Shown here piece after piece: positions 17,105 to 26,032 of a DNA stretch of 34,526 nt; positions within the stretch are counted from its first letter, which is position 1, and each line of letters opens with the position of its first letter. The translations under genes were made by a program, and so were the position numbers. Origin of the DNA: Alcaligenaceae bacterium. Lineage in GTDB: Bacteria > Pseudomonadota > Gammaproteobacteria > Burkholderiales > Burkholderiaceae_B. The stretch spans positions 1 through 34,526 of the forward strand of contig JAAYGT010000096.1 of NCBI GenBank assembly GCA_012727555.1, given 5' to 3'. The notes under the pieces were generated by a model. The model made no database searches, was not told the origin of the DNA, and saw only the letters and a program-made list of their open reading frames with translations.

Positions 17105-18366
17105 GCAGCCGCTCCGGTCAGGCGTTCAATGTGGGCACCCACCTGGCGCAGTTTGTCTTCCATGTGTTCGTAGCCGCGATCAAGGTGGTAGATCCGTTCG
17201 ATGTTGGTCTGGCCTTCGGCCGCCAGACCGGCAATGACCAGGCTGGCCGAGGCACGCAGGTCAGTGGCCATGACGGTGGTGCCCGAAAGCCGGGGGATGC
17301 CGGTGACGACAGCGGTGTGCCCGTCGATGTCGATCTGGGCGCCCATGCGCACCAGTTCCTGAACGTGCATGAACCGGTTCTCGAAGATGTTTTCGGTAAT
17401 GACGGCCGTGCCTTCGGCGACCGTGTTCAGCGCCATGAGCTGGGCCTGCATGTCGGTGGGGAAACCGGGGTATTCGCGGGTGCGGAAACTGGTGGCTCGC
17501 GGACGCCGGTTCATGCGTGCACGGATCCAGTCAGGGCCGGTTTCCAGATCGAGTCCGGCTTCACGCAGTTTGTCGAGAATGGCGCCCATGGTGTCGGGCG
17601 CGGCGTTACGCAGCAGGAGGTCACCGCCCGTTGCGCCGACAGCACACAGGAATGTGCCGGCTTCAATGCGGTCGGCAATGACCGTGTGTGTGGCACCGTG
17701 CAGGCGATCGACGCCGTCGATGGTGATGCGGTCGGTGCCTTGGCCCTGGATGCGCGCCCCCATGGCATTGAGCAGATTGGCCAGGTCGACCACTTCGGGT
17801 TCGCGTGCGGCGTTTTCAAGCACGGTACGGCCTTCGGCCAGCGTGGCTGCCATGAGCAGGTTTTCGGTACCGGTGACCGTGACCATGTCGGTGAGAATGT
17901 TGGCGCCTTTGAGCCGTTTGGCGCGGGCAACGACGAAACCGTGTTCGATACGGATTTCTGCCCCCATGGCCGCCAGGCCCTTGATGTGCTGGTCAACCGG
18001 GCGCTGGCCGATGGCGCAGCCGCCGGGCAGGCTGACGCGGGCTTCACCAAAGCGGGCCAGCAGGGGGCCCAGCACCAGGATGGAGGCCCGCATGGTTTTG
18101 ACCAGTTCGTAGGGCGCTTCAAGGCTTGAGACATTGCCGGCGGAAAGTGCCAGGGATGTTGGCCCCTGGCGTGTGGCCTGGACACCGAGCTGGCGCAGCA
18201 GCTTGAGGGTGGTGGCGATGTCGTTCAGATCCGGGACATTGTTCAGTTGCAGCGAGTCGGCTGTTAGCAGGCTGGCGCACAAAATGGGCAGCGCTGCATT
18301 TTTGGCGCCGGAAACCGTGATTTCACCCTGCAGGGGCTGACCGCCAGCGATGCGAAGTTTATCCAT
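17101..18366 (-). CDS. murA: UDP-N-acetylglucosamine 1-carboxyvinyltransferase
   Basis: MurA catalyses the first step of peptidoglycan synthesis, transferring enolpyruvate from PEP to UDP-GlcNAc, and is the fosfomycin target. The 421-residue protein has K22 in SGAKNAALP and the flexible-loop catalytic C117 in [12 protein letters not shown]. The two-domain repeats continue with [16 protein letters not shown] and the C-terminal [17 protein letters not shown] cysteine at 117 predicts fosfomycin sensitivity of the enzyme. It overlaps the BolA gene by eight bases upstream and hisG by four downstream. Confidence 0.97.
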   Translation of the reverse strand: MDKLRIAGGQPLQGEITVSGAKNAALPILCASLLTADSLQLNNVPDLNDIATTLKLLRQLGVQATRQGPTSLALSAGNVSSLEAPYELVKTMRASILVLGPLLARFGEARVSLPGGCAIGQRPVDQHIKGLAAMGAEIRIEHGFVVARAKRLKGANILTDMVTVTGTENLLMAATLAEGRTVLENAAREPEVVDLANLLNAMGARIQGQGTDRITIDGVDRLHGATHTVIADRIEAGTFLCAVGATGGDLLLRNAAPDTMGAILDKLREAGLDLETGPDWIRARMNRRPRATSFRTREYPGFPTDMQAQLMALNTVAEGTAVITENIFENRFMHVQELVRMGAQIDIDGHTAVVTGIPRLSGTTVMATDLRASASLVIAGLAAEGQTNIERIYHLDRGYEHMEDKLRQVGAHIERLTGAAA

Positions 18367-18607
18367 TCGGGTTGGCCTTGTATTCGGCGGGGGTGAGTGT
18401 GCGCATGGACAAGGCGTGGATTTCGGCTTTCATGCGGTCGCCCAGCGCGGCATAGACACGCTGATGGCGGGCGATGAGCCGCTTGCCTTCAAATTCCGTG
18501 CTGACAATGGTGGCCTCGAAGTGGGAACCATCGCCGCTGACTTCAAGGTGTTCGCAGGGCAGATTGTCGGCGATGTACTGGCGCACTTGTTCGGGGGTAG
18601 GCAGCAT
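18359..18607 (-). CDS. BolA/IbaG-family protein
   Basis: This is a small 82-residue BolA-fold protein of the IbaG/YrbA type, which partner monothiol glutaredoxins in iron-sulfur and acid-stress biology. The region [42 protein letters not shown] contains the conserved histidine positions and the [10 protein letters not shown] signature. It lies immediately before murA, the same adjacency as ibaG-murA in Escherichia coli, which supports IbaG over BolA proper. Confidence 0.93.
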   Translation of the reverse strand: MLPTPEQVRQYIADNLPCEHLEVSGDGSHFEATIVSTEFEGKRLIARHQRVYAALGDRMKAEIHALSMRTLTPAEYKANPNG

Positions 18608-18610
18608 GAT

Positions 18611-19405
18611 TCAGCTCCGCAGTTTGTAGCCGCTGGCCAGCAGGCGCAGCGAAAAGAGGCTCAGGGCAATGAAGACGGCCGACACCACCGCCAGGCTGAA
18701 CCAGGGCGAGACATCGGAAGCCGCAAAAAAACCGTACCGGAAGCCATCGATGGTGTAGAACACCGGGTTCCAGTGCGACACCGCCTGCCAGAATGGGGGC
18801 AGACTGTGAATGGAATAGAACACACCGGACAGAAAGGTGGCTGGCATGATCAGGAAGTTCTGGAACGCGGCCAGTTGGTCGAATTTTTCGGACCACAGCC
18901 CGGCCACCAGCCCCATGTTGGCCATGATGCCGCACGACAATACGGCAAACACCAGCATCCAGGGCAGGCTGGCAATGTGCAGGTCGGCAAAGAACAGGGC
19001 GACCAACCAGACACCCAGCCCCACACATAAGCCGCGCACGATGGCCGCCAGAATATAGGCGCCAAAAATTTCCAGGTGCGACATGGGCGGCAACAGCATG
19101 AAGACCAGGTTGCCGGTGATGCGGCTCTGGATCAGGGACGACGAGGGGTTGGCAAAGGCGTTTTGCAACATGCTCATCATCATGAGCCCGGGAATCAGGA
19201 AAGCGGTGTAGGGGACGTTTTCGTACACCGTGACCCGGTCTTCGAGGACATGCGCAAACACCAGCAGGTACAGCAGTGCCGTGATGACCGGTGCGGCGAT
19301 GGTCTGGAACGCAACTTTCCAGAAACGGGTGAGTTCCTTGCGCAGCAGGGTGGGGAACCCGGAGCCGCCATCGGTGCGGGGAAAAATGCGTTGCGCGGCA
19401 CTCAT
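18611..19405 (-). CDS. ABC-2 type transporter permease (YadH-like)
   Basis: This 264-residue integral membrane protein of the ABC-2 family has about six helices, e.g. TIAAPVITALLYLLVFA, LEIFGAYILAAIVRGLCVGLGVWLVALFF and LAVVSAVFIALSLFSLRLL. The loop NPVFYTIDGFRYGFF is a typical ABC-2 permease motif. Its ATG overlaps the stop of the ATPase gene, and the two form one transporter. The substrate is unknown. In this gene neighbourhood the E. coli locus has mlaB instead. Confidence 0.88.
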   Translation of the reverse strand: MSAAQRIFPRTDGGSGFPTLLRKELTRFWKVAFQTIAAPVITALLYLLVFAHVLEDRVTVYENVPYTAFLIPGLMMMSMLQNAFANPSSSLIQSRITGNLVFMLLPPMSHLEIFGAYILAAIVRGLCVGLGVWLVALFFADLHIASLPWMLVFAVLSCGIMANMGLVAGLWSEKFDQLAAFQNFLIMPATFLSGVFYSIHSLPPFWQAVSHWNPVFYTIDGFRYGFFAASDVSPWFSLAVVSAVFIALSLFSLRLLASGYKLRS

Positions 19406-20196
19406 GCGGAGGCTCCGGTGGTTTGGTCGTTGTGCATGATGCGGATGAAGGCTTCTTCGAGGTCAGTGCCGCCAACGCGGGCCAACAGCGCCTGGGTGGT
19501 GTCGAGCGCTACGATACGGCCGGCCTTGAGCATGGCAATACGCCCGCACAGGGCTTCGGCTTCTTCCAGGTAGTGGGTGGTGAGCAGTACGGTATGGCCT
19601 TCGCGGTTCAGGCGACTGATGAAGTCCCAGAGCGTGCGGCGAAGGTCGACATCGACCCCGGCGGTGGGTTCATCGAGGATGATGACCGGTGGGCGATGCA
19701 CCAGAGCCTGAGCCACCAGCACGCGCCGTTTCATGCCGCCGGACAGGGCTCGCATGTTGGCATTGGCCTTGTCGGTGAGGCCCAGGTTGTGCAGGATCTC
19801 GTCGATCCAGTCATCGTTGTTGCGCAGGCCGAAGTAGCCGCTTTGTATGCGCAAGGTTTCGCGTACGGTGAAGAACGGGTCGTAAACCAGTTCCTGGGGT
19901 ACAACACCCAGCGAGCGTCGTGCCTGGCGGAAGTCGGTGACGACATCGTGGCCGCAGACGCTGGCTTTGCCTGCACTGGCCTGTGCCAGACCGGCAAGAA
20001 TTGAAATGAGTGTGGTTTTACCTGCACCGTTCGGGCCCAGCAGGCCAAAGAACTCGCCATGCCCGACGGTAAGGCTGACATCGTTCAGTGCCTGGAAACC
20101 CTTGCCGGGCCCTGTGGAGGACCACAACGAGCGTAGGCCGCGCGCGCGCGGTGCGTAAACCTTGGAGATGTGTTCTAGGGAGATGGCAGAGGACAT
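19402..20196 (-). CDS. ABC transporter ATP-binding protein (YadG-like)
   Basis: The 264-residue ABC ATPase has Walker A GPNGAGKTT (54-62), Q-loop VVPQELVYDPFF, signature LSGGMKRRVLVAQAL, Walker B VIILDEPTAGVDVDLR and the switch histidine in LLTTHYLEEAE. It pairs with the permease that follows. An insert RARGLRSLWSSTGPGKGF after strand 1 is common in this exporter subfamily. An intrinsic terminator and 58 bases separate it from mlaC, and no Shine-Dalgarno sequence is obvious before its ATG. Substrate unknown. Confidence 0.9.
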   Translation of the reverse strand: MSSAISLEHISKVYAPRARGLRSLWSSTGPGKGFQALNDVSLTVGHGEFFGLLGPNGAGKTTLISILAGLAQASAGKASVCGHDVVTDFRQARRSLGVVPQELVYDPFFTVRETLRIQSGYFGLRNNDDWIDEILHNLGLTDKANANMRALSGGMKRRVLVAQALVHRPPVIILDEPTAGVDVDLRRTLWDFISRLNREGHTVLLTTHYLEEAEALCGRIAMLKAGRIVALDTTQALLARVGGTDLEEAFIRIMHNDQTTGASA

Positions 20197-20199
20197 GGC

Positions 20200-20233
20200 A
20201 AAAGGAAAAAGCCCGGCCAGAAGGTGCCGGGCT
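20200..20233 (-). terminator. Intrinsic terminator after mlaC
   Basis: On the minus strand AGCCCGGC (20233-20226) pairs with GCCGGGCT (20217-20210) around an 8-base loop and is followed by TTTTCCTTTT. It lies between the mlaC stop and the ABC ATPase start, so it should end or weaken mla transcription before the exporter genes. Confidence 0.8.
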
Positions 20234-20254
20234 ACGTATTATAGTCGGTGCTGA

Positions 20255-20962
20255 TCAGTGATTTTTGCTGTTCAGTGCCGTGATCAGGCCGTCGATGCCG
20301 TTCTGGGTTATTTGCTGGGCAAATTGGTTGCGGTAGTTCTGGATAAGCCAGATACCCTCGACGTTCAGGTCGTAGATTTTCCAGCCTTGGGCGGTTTTTT
20401 CGAGGCGGTAATCGATGCCGATTGCGGGGCCATTGCTTTGTGACAGCGTGGAGCGCACGACGACGTCATCGGCCGAGGCATCGCCACGGAAAGGCAGCAT
20501 GCTGATGTTTGAGCCGTCGGTAACTTTGGTGAAAGCCCCGCTGTAGGTGCGCACCAGCGTGCCTGTGAAGGCTTTCACCAGATCTTTTTGCTGCTGGGGA
20601 GTGGCTTGTCGCCAGTAACGGCCCGCCGCCAGACGGGTGGTTTTTTCCATGTTGACGTACGGCAGTACAAAGTTGTCAACAATGGTGTTGATGCTGGAAT
20701 GATCGCCGTTACGGGCACCGGCGTTTTGTTTGACGGCATTCAGGGCATTGTTTGCCACGGCGCCCACGAAATCGTTGGGGGCGCCATTGGCGTTGACGGG
20801 GGCGTTTGCGTGCGCTGCTGGTGCAGCGAACACGGTGGCGCCAACCAGTGCAGTGGCCGCCAGGCAGGCCAGTGCACGGCGGCGTCCGGCGGCGTCTGGG
20901 CTTTGAACTGCAGGTGCGGCCGGGCGGGAAAAGAAGGCACGAAAGAATGAAAGGCGATTCAT
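20255..20962 (-). CDS. mlaC: Periplasmic phospholipid-binding protein MlaC
   Basis: MlaC shuttles phospholipid between outer-membrane MlaA and inner-membrane MlaFED. The 235-residue protein has a signal peptide (RRRALACLAATALVGATVFAAPAAHA) and then the Tol-tol-Ttg2 fold: NTIVDNFVLPYVNMEKTTRLAAGRYWRQATPQQQKDLVKAFTGTLVRTY, VRSTL, IGIDYRLEKTAQGWKIYDLNVEG. The ATG at 20962 has AAGGAAT upstream. A longer frame to 21193 lies over mlaA and is rejected. It is 34 bases after mlaA. Confidence 0.94.
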   Translation of the reverse strand: MNRLSFFRAFFSRPAAPAVQSPDAAGRRRALACLAATALVGATVFAAPAAHANAPVNANGAPNDFVGAVANNALNAVKQNAGARNGDHSSINTIVDNFVLPYVNMEKTTRLAAGRYWRQATPQQQKDLVKAFTGTLVRTYSGAFTKVTDGSNISMLPFRGDASADDVVVRSTLSQSNGPAIGIDYRLEKTAQGWKIYDLNVEGIWLIQNYRNQFAQQITQNGIDGLITALNSKNH

Positions 20963-20996
20963 GCTCGGGGTATTCCTTGTTGCGGGTGTGCGGTCG

Positions 20997-21833
20997 TTAG
21001 TTGCCTGAAGACGCGGCCGGTTTATCGGCAGGTTCGTCGTCGGAGTAATCGGGCAGTGTTTCGTTGTTGGCGTAGTCGGGCATGCTGTAGTTATTGCCAC
21101 GACCTTCCACCAGTGCCTTGCGGCGCTGGATGTAGGCATCGCGGATGAAACTGTAGCGGTCAAGGGCCACGTCATCGACAAGGCGGTCGGCATCGAGCAG
21201 ATTGGCCCGGGTGTCGATGATGTACAGGCCCAGCAAGGCGTTGCGCTCGGGGTGGTCGGTCATGTGGAGGACCGGTGAAAGCGGTGAAATATTCGCTGCC
21301 AGGGTGCCGACAAACGCAGTGCTGTCACGCAATGAGCTGGCTCCCATGAACGGCAATACGAAATACGGGCCAGAACCTACACCCCAAACGCCGAGCGTGA
21401 CCCCGAAATCGTTGGGGATGCGTTGTGACCCATGCCTGGATGCGATATCGATACAGCCGCCCAGGCCCACGGTGGAGTTGAACAGCACACGGCCCAGGGA
21501 GTTGGCGAAATCGTGGCCGCGCCCCTGGAAGAAGCTGTTGATGGCGGACCAGGCGTCACCCAAGTTGTTGAAAATATTGTGGACGCAGCTTTGGACGGGG
21601 TCGGGCATGAGCTGATCGTAGCCTGTGGCAATGGGCTTGAGCAGGGCTTTGTCGACTGCGTCGTTGAAGGCGAACATGCTGCGATTGTAGCTTTCCCAGG
21701 GATCGTTCGGGTTCGGGCTTTGTACGGTGGCACACCCGGTGATCAGGGCCGCTGCCCCCAGAATGCCGGCCAGTTTCGCCAGGCGCGGAGTGCGTGCGGT
21801 GGCAGGACGCAGGTGGTCGGGGTTGTGTGTCAT
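20997..21833 (-). CDS. mlaA: Outer-membrane lipoprotein MlaA (VacJ)
   Basis: MlaA removes misplaced phospholipids from the outer leaflet. The 278-residue lipoprotein has a signal peptide ending in the lipobox LITGC (C34). The MlaA core includes DPWESYNRSMFAFND, NIFNNLGDAWSAINSFFQGRG, FNSTVGLGGCIDIAS, DFGVTLGVWGVGSGPYFVLPFMGASSLRD and RANLLDADRL. The acidic tail DYSDDEPADKPAASSGN is probably disordered. mlaA lies within the mla cluster between mlaD and mlaC, unlike in E. coli, where it is separate. Confidence 0.96.
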   Translation of the reverse strand: MTHNPDHLRPATARTPRLAKLAGILGAAALITGCATVQSPNPNDPWESYNRSMFAFNDAVDKALLKPIATGYDQLMPDPVQSCVHNIFNNLGDAWSAINSFFQGRGHDFANSLGRVLFNSTVGLGGCIDIASRHGSQRIPNDFGVTLGVWGVGSGPYFVLPFMGASSLRDSTAFVGTLAANISPLSPVLHMTDHPERNALLGLYIIDTRANLLDADRLVDDVALDRYSFIRDAYIQRRKALVEGRGNNYSMPDYANNETLPDYSDDEPADKPAASSGN

Positions 21834-21918
21834 GATTTCTGGAACCGAAGTGAAGCCCGCGATGAAGCCATTACGGGGAAACTGTTGAAAACGTTATTGT
21901 ATACCTGCATTGACAACG

Positions 21919-22401
21919 TCATTGTGTTGTTGCAGGGGTGCTGCCCTGTTCGCTTGCACTGTTGTACAGGAATTTGCTGATCAGCTCTTCAAGTACGACG
22001 GCACTCTGGGTGAACTGGATTTCGCTGCCCTGTGCCAGCATGCGGTCATCGCCGCCGGGGGTCAGCCCGATGTATTGTTCGCCCAGCAAGCCGGAGGTCA
22101 GGATGGACGCGGAGGAGTCGGCCGGAAAGGTGTACTGCTGTTCGAGGTCGAGGGTCACCACGGCCTGGTAGCGTTCGTTGTCAAACCCGATGCCGGCCAC
22201 CCGGCCTACCACCACGCCACTGCTTTTCACGGGTGCGCGTACTTTCAGGCCACCCAGGTTGTCGAAGTGCGCCTGCACCTGATAGGTGGGGGCAAAGGAA
22301 AACGAGCTCATGTTGCCGGCCCGCAGGGCCAGGAAGACCAGGGCGATGCCGCCCAGTACAACGAAGAGTCCCACCCAGAAATCGGTTCGTTCACGTTTCA
22401 T
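21919..22401 (-). CDS. mlaD: MCE-domain lipid transport protein MlaD
   Basis: MlaD is the inner-membrane-anchored hexameric MCE subunit of MlaFEDB. The 160-residue protein has an N-terminal anchor (FWVGLFVVLGGIALVFLAL) and one MCE domain (about 39-117: YQVQAHFDNLGGLKVRAPVKSSGVVVGRVAGI, then GLLGEQYIGLTPGG). A C-terminal helix follows (SAVVLEELISKFLY). It lies 114 bases after mlaE, a large gap for this operon. Confidence 0.96.
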   Translation of the reverse strand: MKRERTDFWVGLFVVLGGIALVFLALRAGNMSSFSFAPTYQVQAHFDNLGGLKVRAPVKSSGVVVGRVAGIGFDNERYQAVVTLDLEQQYTFPADSSASILTSGLLGEQYIGLTPGGDDRMLAQGSEIQFTQSAVVLEELISKFLYNSASEQGSTPATTQ

Positions 22402-22515
22402 CTTTGAATTCCAGCAAGAAAAACAGTCGGTGTGTTTGTGTGTTGACCCGCAGTGCGTCAGCAGGGTTGTATCAGTGCGGTTTGCCCGGCCATGAGGCAG
22501 GGCGACTAAAGGGTG

Positions 22516-23301
22516 TTAACTGAACATCAGGGCGGTCATGATGAAGTCGAGACCGAGCACGACCAGTGAGCCCCGGACAACGGTGCGTGTGGTTGCGCGT
22601 GAAACACCTTCCGGCGTGGCGCGGGTTGTCCAGCCTGCATGCAGTGCAATCAGGGTGACGGCAATGCCGAATACAAAACTTTTGATGACGCCGTTCAGGA
22701 TATCGTTGATGACATCAACGCCATCTTGCATTTGCGACCAGAAGGCGCCGGGATCAATGCCGATCAGCAGCACGCCGACCACCCAGCCGCCAAGGATGCC
22801 TACCATGGAAAATACGGCAGCCAGTACCGGCATGGCGATGACGCCCCCCCAGAAGCGGGGCACCAGAACCCGGCGGACAGGGTCGACCCCCATGACTTCC
22901 ATGGCGGCCAGCTGTTCGCCGGCCTTCATGAGCCCGATTTCCGCCGTGAGCGAGGTGCCTGCCCGGCCCGCGAACAGTAGCGCGGTGACCACCGGCCCCA
23001 GCTCCCGCGTGAGTGACAAGGCCACCAGCAGGCCCAGGGCTTCTTCCGACCCGTAACGGTTCAGGGTGTAATAACCTTGCAAGCCCAGCACGAAACCGAC
23101 AAACAGGCCGGAGACGGCAATGATCAGCAATGAAAAATTACCGATGAAATGTACCTGCTGGGACACCAGCCCGGGCCGTTTCAGCGCCGCACCGCTACGC
23201 AGCAGAATAGTGACGGCCAGCCGCATGAAGGCACCCAGCGCCGTGATGCCTGTGCGGACGCGCGTGCCGAGCGAAGCGATGGAATTGACCATGCGTGTCA
23301 T
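22516..23301 (-). CDS. mlaE: Phospholipid ABC transporter permease MlaE
   Basis: MlaE is the permease of the MlaFEDB lipid transporter. The 261-residue protein has five or so helices with the family signature TRELGPVVTALLFAGRAGTSLTAEIGLMKAGEQLAAMEVMGVDP, and RFWGGVIAMPVLAAVFSMVGILGGW. The start ATG 23301 overlaps the mlaF stop by four bases (ATGA), which decides it over the GTG at 23325 and the ATG at 23292. Confidence 0.96.
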   Translation of the reverse strand: MTRMVNSIASLGTRVRTGITALGAFMRLAVTILLRSGAALKRPGLVSQQVHFIGNFSLLIIAVSGLFVGFVLGLQGYYTLNRYGSEEALGLLVALSLTRELGPVVTALLFAGRAGTSLTAEIGLMKAGEQLAAMEVMGVDPVRRVLVPRFWGGVIAMPVLAAVFSMVGILGGWVVGVLLIGIDPGAFWSQMQDGVDVINDILNGVIKSFVFGIAVTLIALHAGWTTRATPEGVSRATTRTVVRGSLVVLGLDFIMTALMFS

Positions 23302-24122
23302 TTTGCCTTGCGTTGATCGAGCCACGTGGAAAAAGCCGGCGTGACCGGGTAATGGAAAGCGATGGGGCCGTCGGGCTCACCGTTCAGGAACTGGTGAACG
23401 TAGGGGTCGGTGGAGTTGGCCAGTTCGCTGGGTGACCCGCTGGCCATCAGTTTACCTTGTCCGACGACGTACACATGGTCGGCAATTTCAAACGTTTCCG
23501 GGACGTCGTGGGTGATCATGACCGATGCGCAATTCAGGCGATCGGTGAGGCTGCGGATGAGTTGCGCGGTGATGCCCAGGGAAATGGGGTCGAGGCCGGC
23601 AAAAGGCTCGTCGTACAGGATCAGTTCGGGTTCAAGCACAATGGCGCGTGCCAAGGCCACACGCCGTGCCATGCCACCGGAAATTTCGGAAATGTTCAGG
23701 TGGGCTGCTGCCCGCAGGCCGACGGCATCGAGTTTGTCGAGCACTTTTTCAGTAACGATGTTTTCGGTGTCGCGGGTGTGTTCACGCAGGGGAAAGGCCA
23801 CGTTTTCAAAGACGTTCAGGTCAGTGAACAGGGCGCCTTGCTGGAAAAGAACACCCATGCGCTGGCGCAGTGCGCGCAGGCCTTCGGTTGTCACTTCGGC
23901 CAGGTTCTGGCCGAACGCTGTGATGGTGCCTTGTTGGGCCAGGATTTGCCCCGTGGCGCCGCGCAGCAGCGTTGTTTTGCCGGAGCCGGAGCCCCCCATC
24001 ATGCCAACCACCTGGCCGCGCTGAACAGTCAGGTTGATCTGGCTCAGGACGGTGAAGTCGCCGTAACCCAGGGCAACGTTGCTGAACGTGAGTACGGGAG
24101 GCGTGTCGGGGGCAGTGGACAT
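23298..24122 (-). CDS. mlaF: Phospholipid ABC transporter ATPase MlaF
   Basis: MlaF is the ATPase of the MlaFEDB transporter. The 274-residue protein has Walker A GGSGSGKT (43-50), the MlaF-type FQQGALFTDLNVFENVAFPLREH, signature ISGGMARRVALARAI, Walker B ELILYDEPFAGLDPIS and switch ITHDVPETFE. The start MSTAPDTPP at 24122 fits the family; earlier in-frame starts add low-similarity residues. It begins 56 bases after the LysR gene and heads the mla operon. Confidence 0.95.
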   Translation of the reverse strand: MSTAPDTPPVLTFSNVALGYGDFTVLSQINLTVQRGQVVGMMGGSGSGKTTLLRGATGQILAQQGTITAFGQNLAEVTTEGLRALRQRMGVLFQQGALFTDLNVFENVAFPLREHTRDTENIVTEKVLDKLDAVGLRAAAHLNISEISGGMARRVALARAIVLEPELILYDEPFAGLDPISLGITAQLIRSLTDRLNCASVMITHDVPETFEIADHVYVVGQGKLMASGSPSELANSTDPYVHQFLNGEPDGPIAFHYPVTPAFSTWLDQRKAK

Positions 24123-24150
24123 GATGGGTTGTGTTCTGAAAACAGTGTGC

Positions 24151-24156
24151 ATTGTA
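24151..24156 (-). promoter_or_regulatory. Possible -10 box of the mla operon
   Basis: TACAAT on the minus strand lies 28 bases upstream of the mlaF ATG. No good -35 box is present at normal spacing, so the call is tentative. Confidence 0.25.
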
Positions 24157-24178
24157 CCTGTGCGCCGGGGGTGGGCGG

Positions 24179-25039
24179 TCAGCACAGATCAGGGGCGAGT
24201 TGTTCTTTCAGCAGCGCGTAGATGCGCAGTGTCAGGGGGTTGAGGGTGTCGCGGCGCATGAGCAGCCGGTAGGTGACGGAAGGCAGCACGGGCAAACCTT
24301 CGGCTTCGCCCAGCACACGCAGACCCGGTTCCAGAAATTCGATGCTGCGTGCGGTGATACCCAGGCCGGCGCGTACGGCCGCCTTGATGCCGATCAGCGT
24401 GGGGGCCAGGTAGTGAATATGCCAGGTCAGCTGGGTGGTGGCCAGCGCGTCCAGGGCCAGTTTGCGGAATATGCTCCGTTCGTCGGCCAGTACCAGGGGC
24501 AGGCGTCGTCCTGGCGTGTGCACATAGTCGGATGAACAGATCCAGACAACCGGCGAGGTGCGCAGTACCAGACTGTGGGCCGCCGGGTCGTTGCGTGTGG
24601 AAAGGGTCAGGTCCACCTCACCCGTGCTCAGTGCCTGCATCAGGAACGGGCTGCGGTCAGCCCGTATCTCAAGGTGTACTTTGGGGGCGAGTCGGGCAAT
24701 ATGGGTCAGGATGCCGGGCAGCAGGGTGTCTGCCGTGTCGATGGGCGCGCCGATGCGCAGTGTGCCCTGCATGTCAGGTTCGCTCAGGGTGCGAATGGCT
24801 TCATCGTGCAGGGCCAGAATGCGTTGGGCATAGCCGGCCAGCGTGCGCCCGGCATCGGTCAGTACCCGTTGCCGCCCGGATTTACGGAACAGGGGTTGTC
24901 CGGCCAGGCTTTCCAGCCGGTGCATTTGTTGCGTGATGGCCGATTGAGTTCTGAACAGTTCATTGGCCGCCGCTGAAAACGTCCCCGTTTTCTGTATGGT
25001 GAACAAGGTGCGCAGCAGGTCGATGTCGAGGTTTTTCAT
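24179..25039 (-). CDS. LysR-family transcriptional regulator
   Basis: The 286-residue protein has an N-terminal winged helix-turn-helix (NLDIDLLRTLFTIQKTGTFSAAANELFRTQSAITQQMHRLESLAGQPLFRK) and a two-lobed effector domain from about residue 92 (TLRIGAP onward, with GITARSIEF near the end). It is divergent from the dioxygenase gene, and the 279-base gap contains a perfect 10-bp inverted repeat well placed for LysR activation, so it probably regulates that gene and itself. The effector is not visible from sequence; a thiol or sulfur compound is a reasonable guess from context. Confidence 0.9.
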   Translation of the reverse strand: MKNLDIDLLRTLFTIQKTGTFSAAANELFRTQSAITQQMHRLESLAGQPLFRKSGRQRVLTDAGRTLAGYAQRILALHDEAIRTLSEPDMQGTLRIGAPIDTADTLLPGILTHIARLAPKVHLEIRADRSPFLMQALSTGEVDLTLSTRNDPAAHSLVLRTSPVVWICSSDYVHTPGRRLPLVLADERSIFRKLALDALATTQLTWHIHYLAPTLIGIKAAVRAGLGITARSIEFLEPGLRVLGEAEGLPVLPSVTYRLLMRRDTLNPLTLRIYALLKEQLAPDLC

Positions 25040-25177
25040 GGGCGCGATGGCGGTTGGTTCGGCGGCGACTCAGGCGGTTTTTGGTGTGCCGGGTTGTCGC
25101 AATGAACGATCAGGTTCGCGTGTGTACAACCGGTTCTTCGAGTGGAAAAAATAGTCAATGGTGTGCTGTTGAGCGCC

Positions 25178-25204
25178 TGATCCATTAGCCATGTTAATGG
25201 ATCA
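25178..25204. promoter_or_regulatory. LysR-type binding site between regulator and dioxygenase
   Basis: TGATCCATTA (25178-25187) and TAATGGATCA (25195-25204) are perfect inverted repeats with a 7-base spacer and include a T-N11-A pattern. The centre is about 64 bases before the predicted dioxygenase transcription start, the normal place for the LysR recognition site. Confidence 0.75.
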
Positions 25205-25219
25205 GACTGTGGAATTAAA

Positions 25220-25248
25220 TTGTGGTTCCCGGTTCTGCCCTCTATAGT
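25220..25248 (+). promoter_or_regulatory. Promoter of the cysteine-dioxygenase-family gene
   Basis: TTGTGG (25220-25225), a 17-base spacer and TATAGT (25243-25248) make a good -35/-10 pair. Transcription should start near 25255, leaving a leader of about 64 bases before the ATG at 25319. Confidence 0.65.
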
Positions 25249-25318
25249 GCACCATCGGCAGGTGCAGTCAGGCCTTGCTTCCCATTACATCGTTGTTGAT
25301 ATTCAAGGGGTTCACACC

Positions 25319-25906
25319 ATGACCATTCAGGAAGAACGTAACCAGGCCGTTGCCGCATTCATTCAACACGCCCAGGCTCAGGTGGGGAACACCCTGAACC
25401 GCGAAACACTGGACGCTGTGTTGCAGTCGTTGGTCAGTCTGGCCTCTTCCAAACCGGAATTCTGGTCTGCCGAACACTTTCCTGCGCCGGAAGAGGGTGA
25501 ACTGCAGGCACGCTACATGATCCATGAAGAACCGGATCACACGTTTGCCTTGTACCTGAATGTGATGAAACCCGGCAAGAAAATTGCGCCACACGACCAC
25601 ACGACCTGGGCCTGCATTGCCGGTGTGGAAGGCAATGAAAGCAACTTTTTGTATGAGCGTACCGATGACGGTACGCAGGAAGGTCATGCCGTGTTGCGTG
25701 AAACCGGTCAGGTCAATGTCGGCCCGGGTACGGGAATCGCCCTGATGCCGGACGACATCCATGCCGTTCGCATTCTTGATGAATCCGGTATCCGTCATTT
25801 GCACATGTACGGCCTGGCACTTGAAAAGCTGGATCGTCGTACCGCCTTTGATCTGGATAACAACACCTGCCGCATCATGTCGATTGGTGTCCAGACACGC
25901 CGTTGA
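25319..25906 (+). CDS. Cysteine dioxygenase-family thiol dioxygenase
   Basis: The 195-residue cupin protein belongs to the family that oxidises the sulfur of cysteine, or of related thiols such as 3-mercaptopropionate, to a sulfinate using non-haem iron. Probable iron ligands are H92 and H94 in APHDHTTW and H148 in [15 protein letters not shown] at 65-71 may bind substrate. I could not decide between cysteine and other thiols from sequence. AAGGGG precedes the ATG at 25319. It is followed by a multi-rhodanese gene on the same strand, which supports a sulfur-compound role. Confidence 0.82.
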   Translation: MTIQEERNQAVAAFIQHAQAQVGNTLNRETLDAVLQSLVSLASSKPEFWSAEHFPAPEEGELQARYMIHEEPDHTFALYLNVMKPGKKIAPHDHTTWACIAGVEGNESNFLYERTDDGTQEGHAVLRETGQVNVGPGTGIALMPDDIHAVRILDESGIRHLHMYGLALEKLDRRTAFDLDNNTCRIMSIGVQTRR

Positions 25907-26032
25907 ATCGTCAGTTTTTTTACACATTAACGGGTTGTGCGATTGACGGGGTGTTTGCCCTGGCAACGTGCAGACAGGTCTTGTTTTGCGCTGTTCCTCT
26001 TTCTTTTCTGCACCAAATTACCGGATTCCGCC

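Noticed and set aside
20963..21193. N-terminal extension of mlaC
   Set aside because: It overlaps mlaA in another frame; the signal peptide and ribosome site support 20962.
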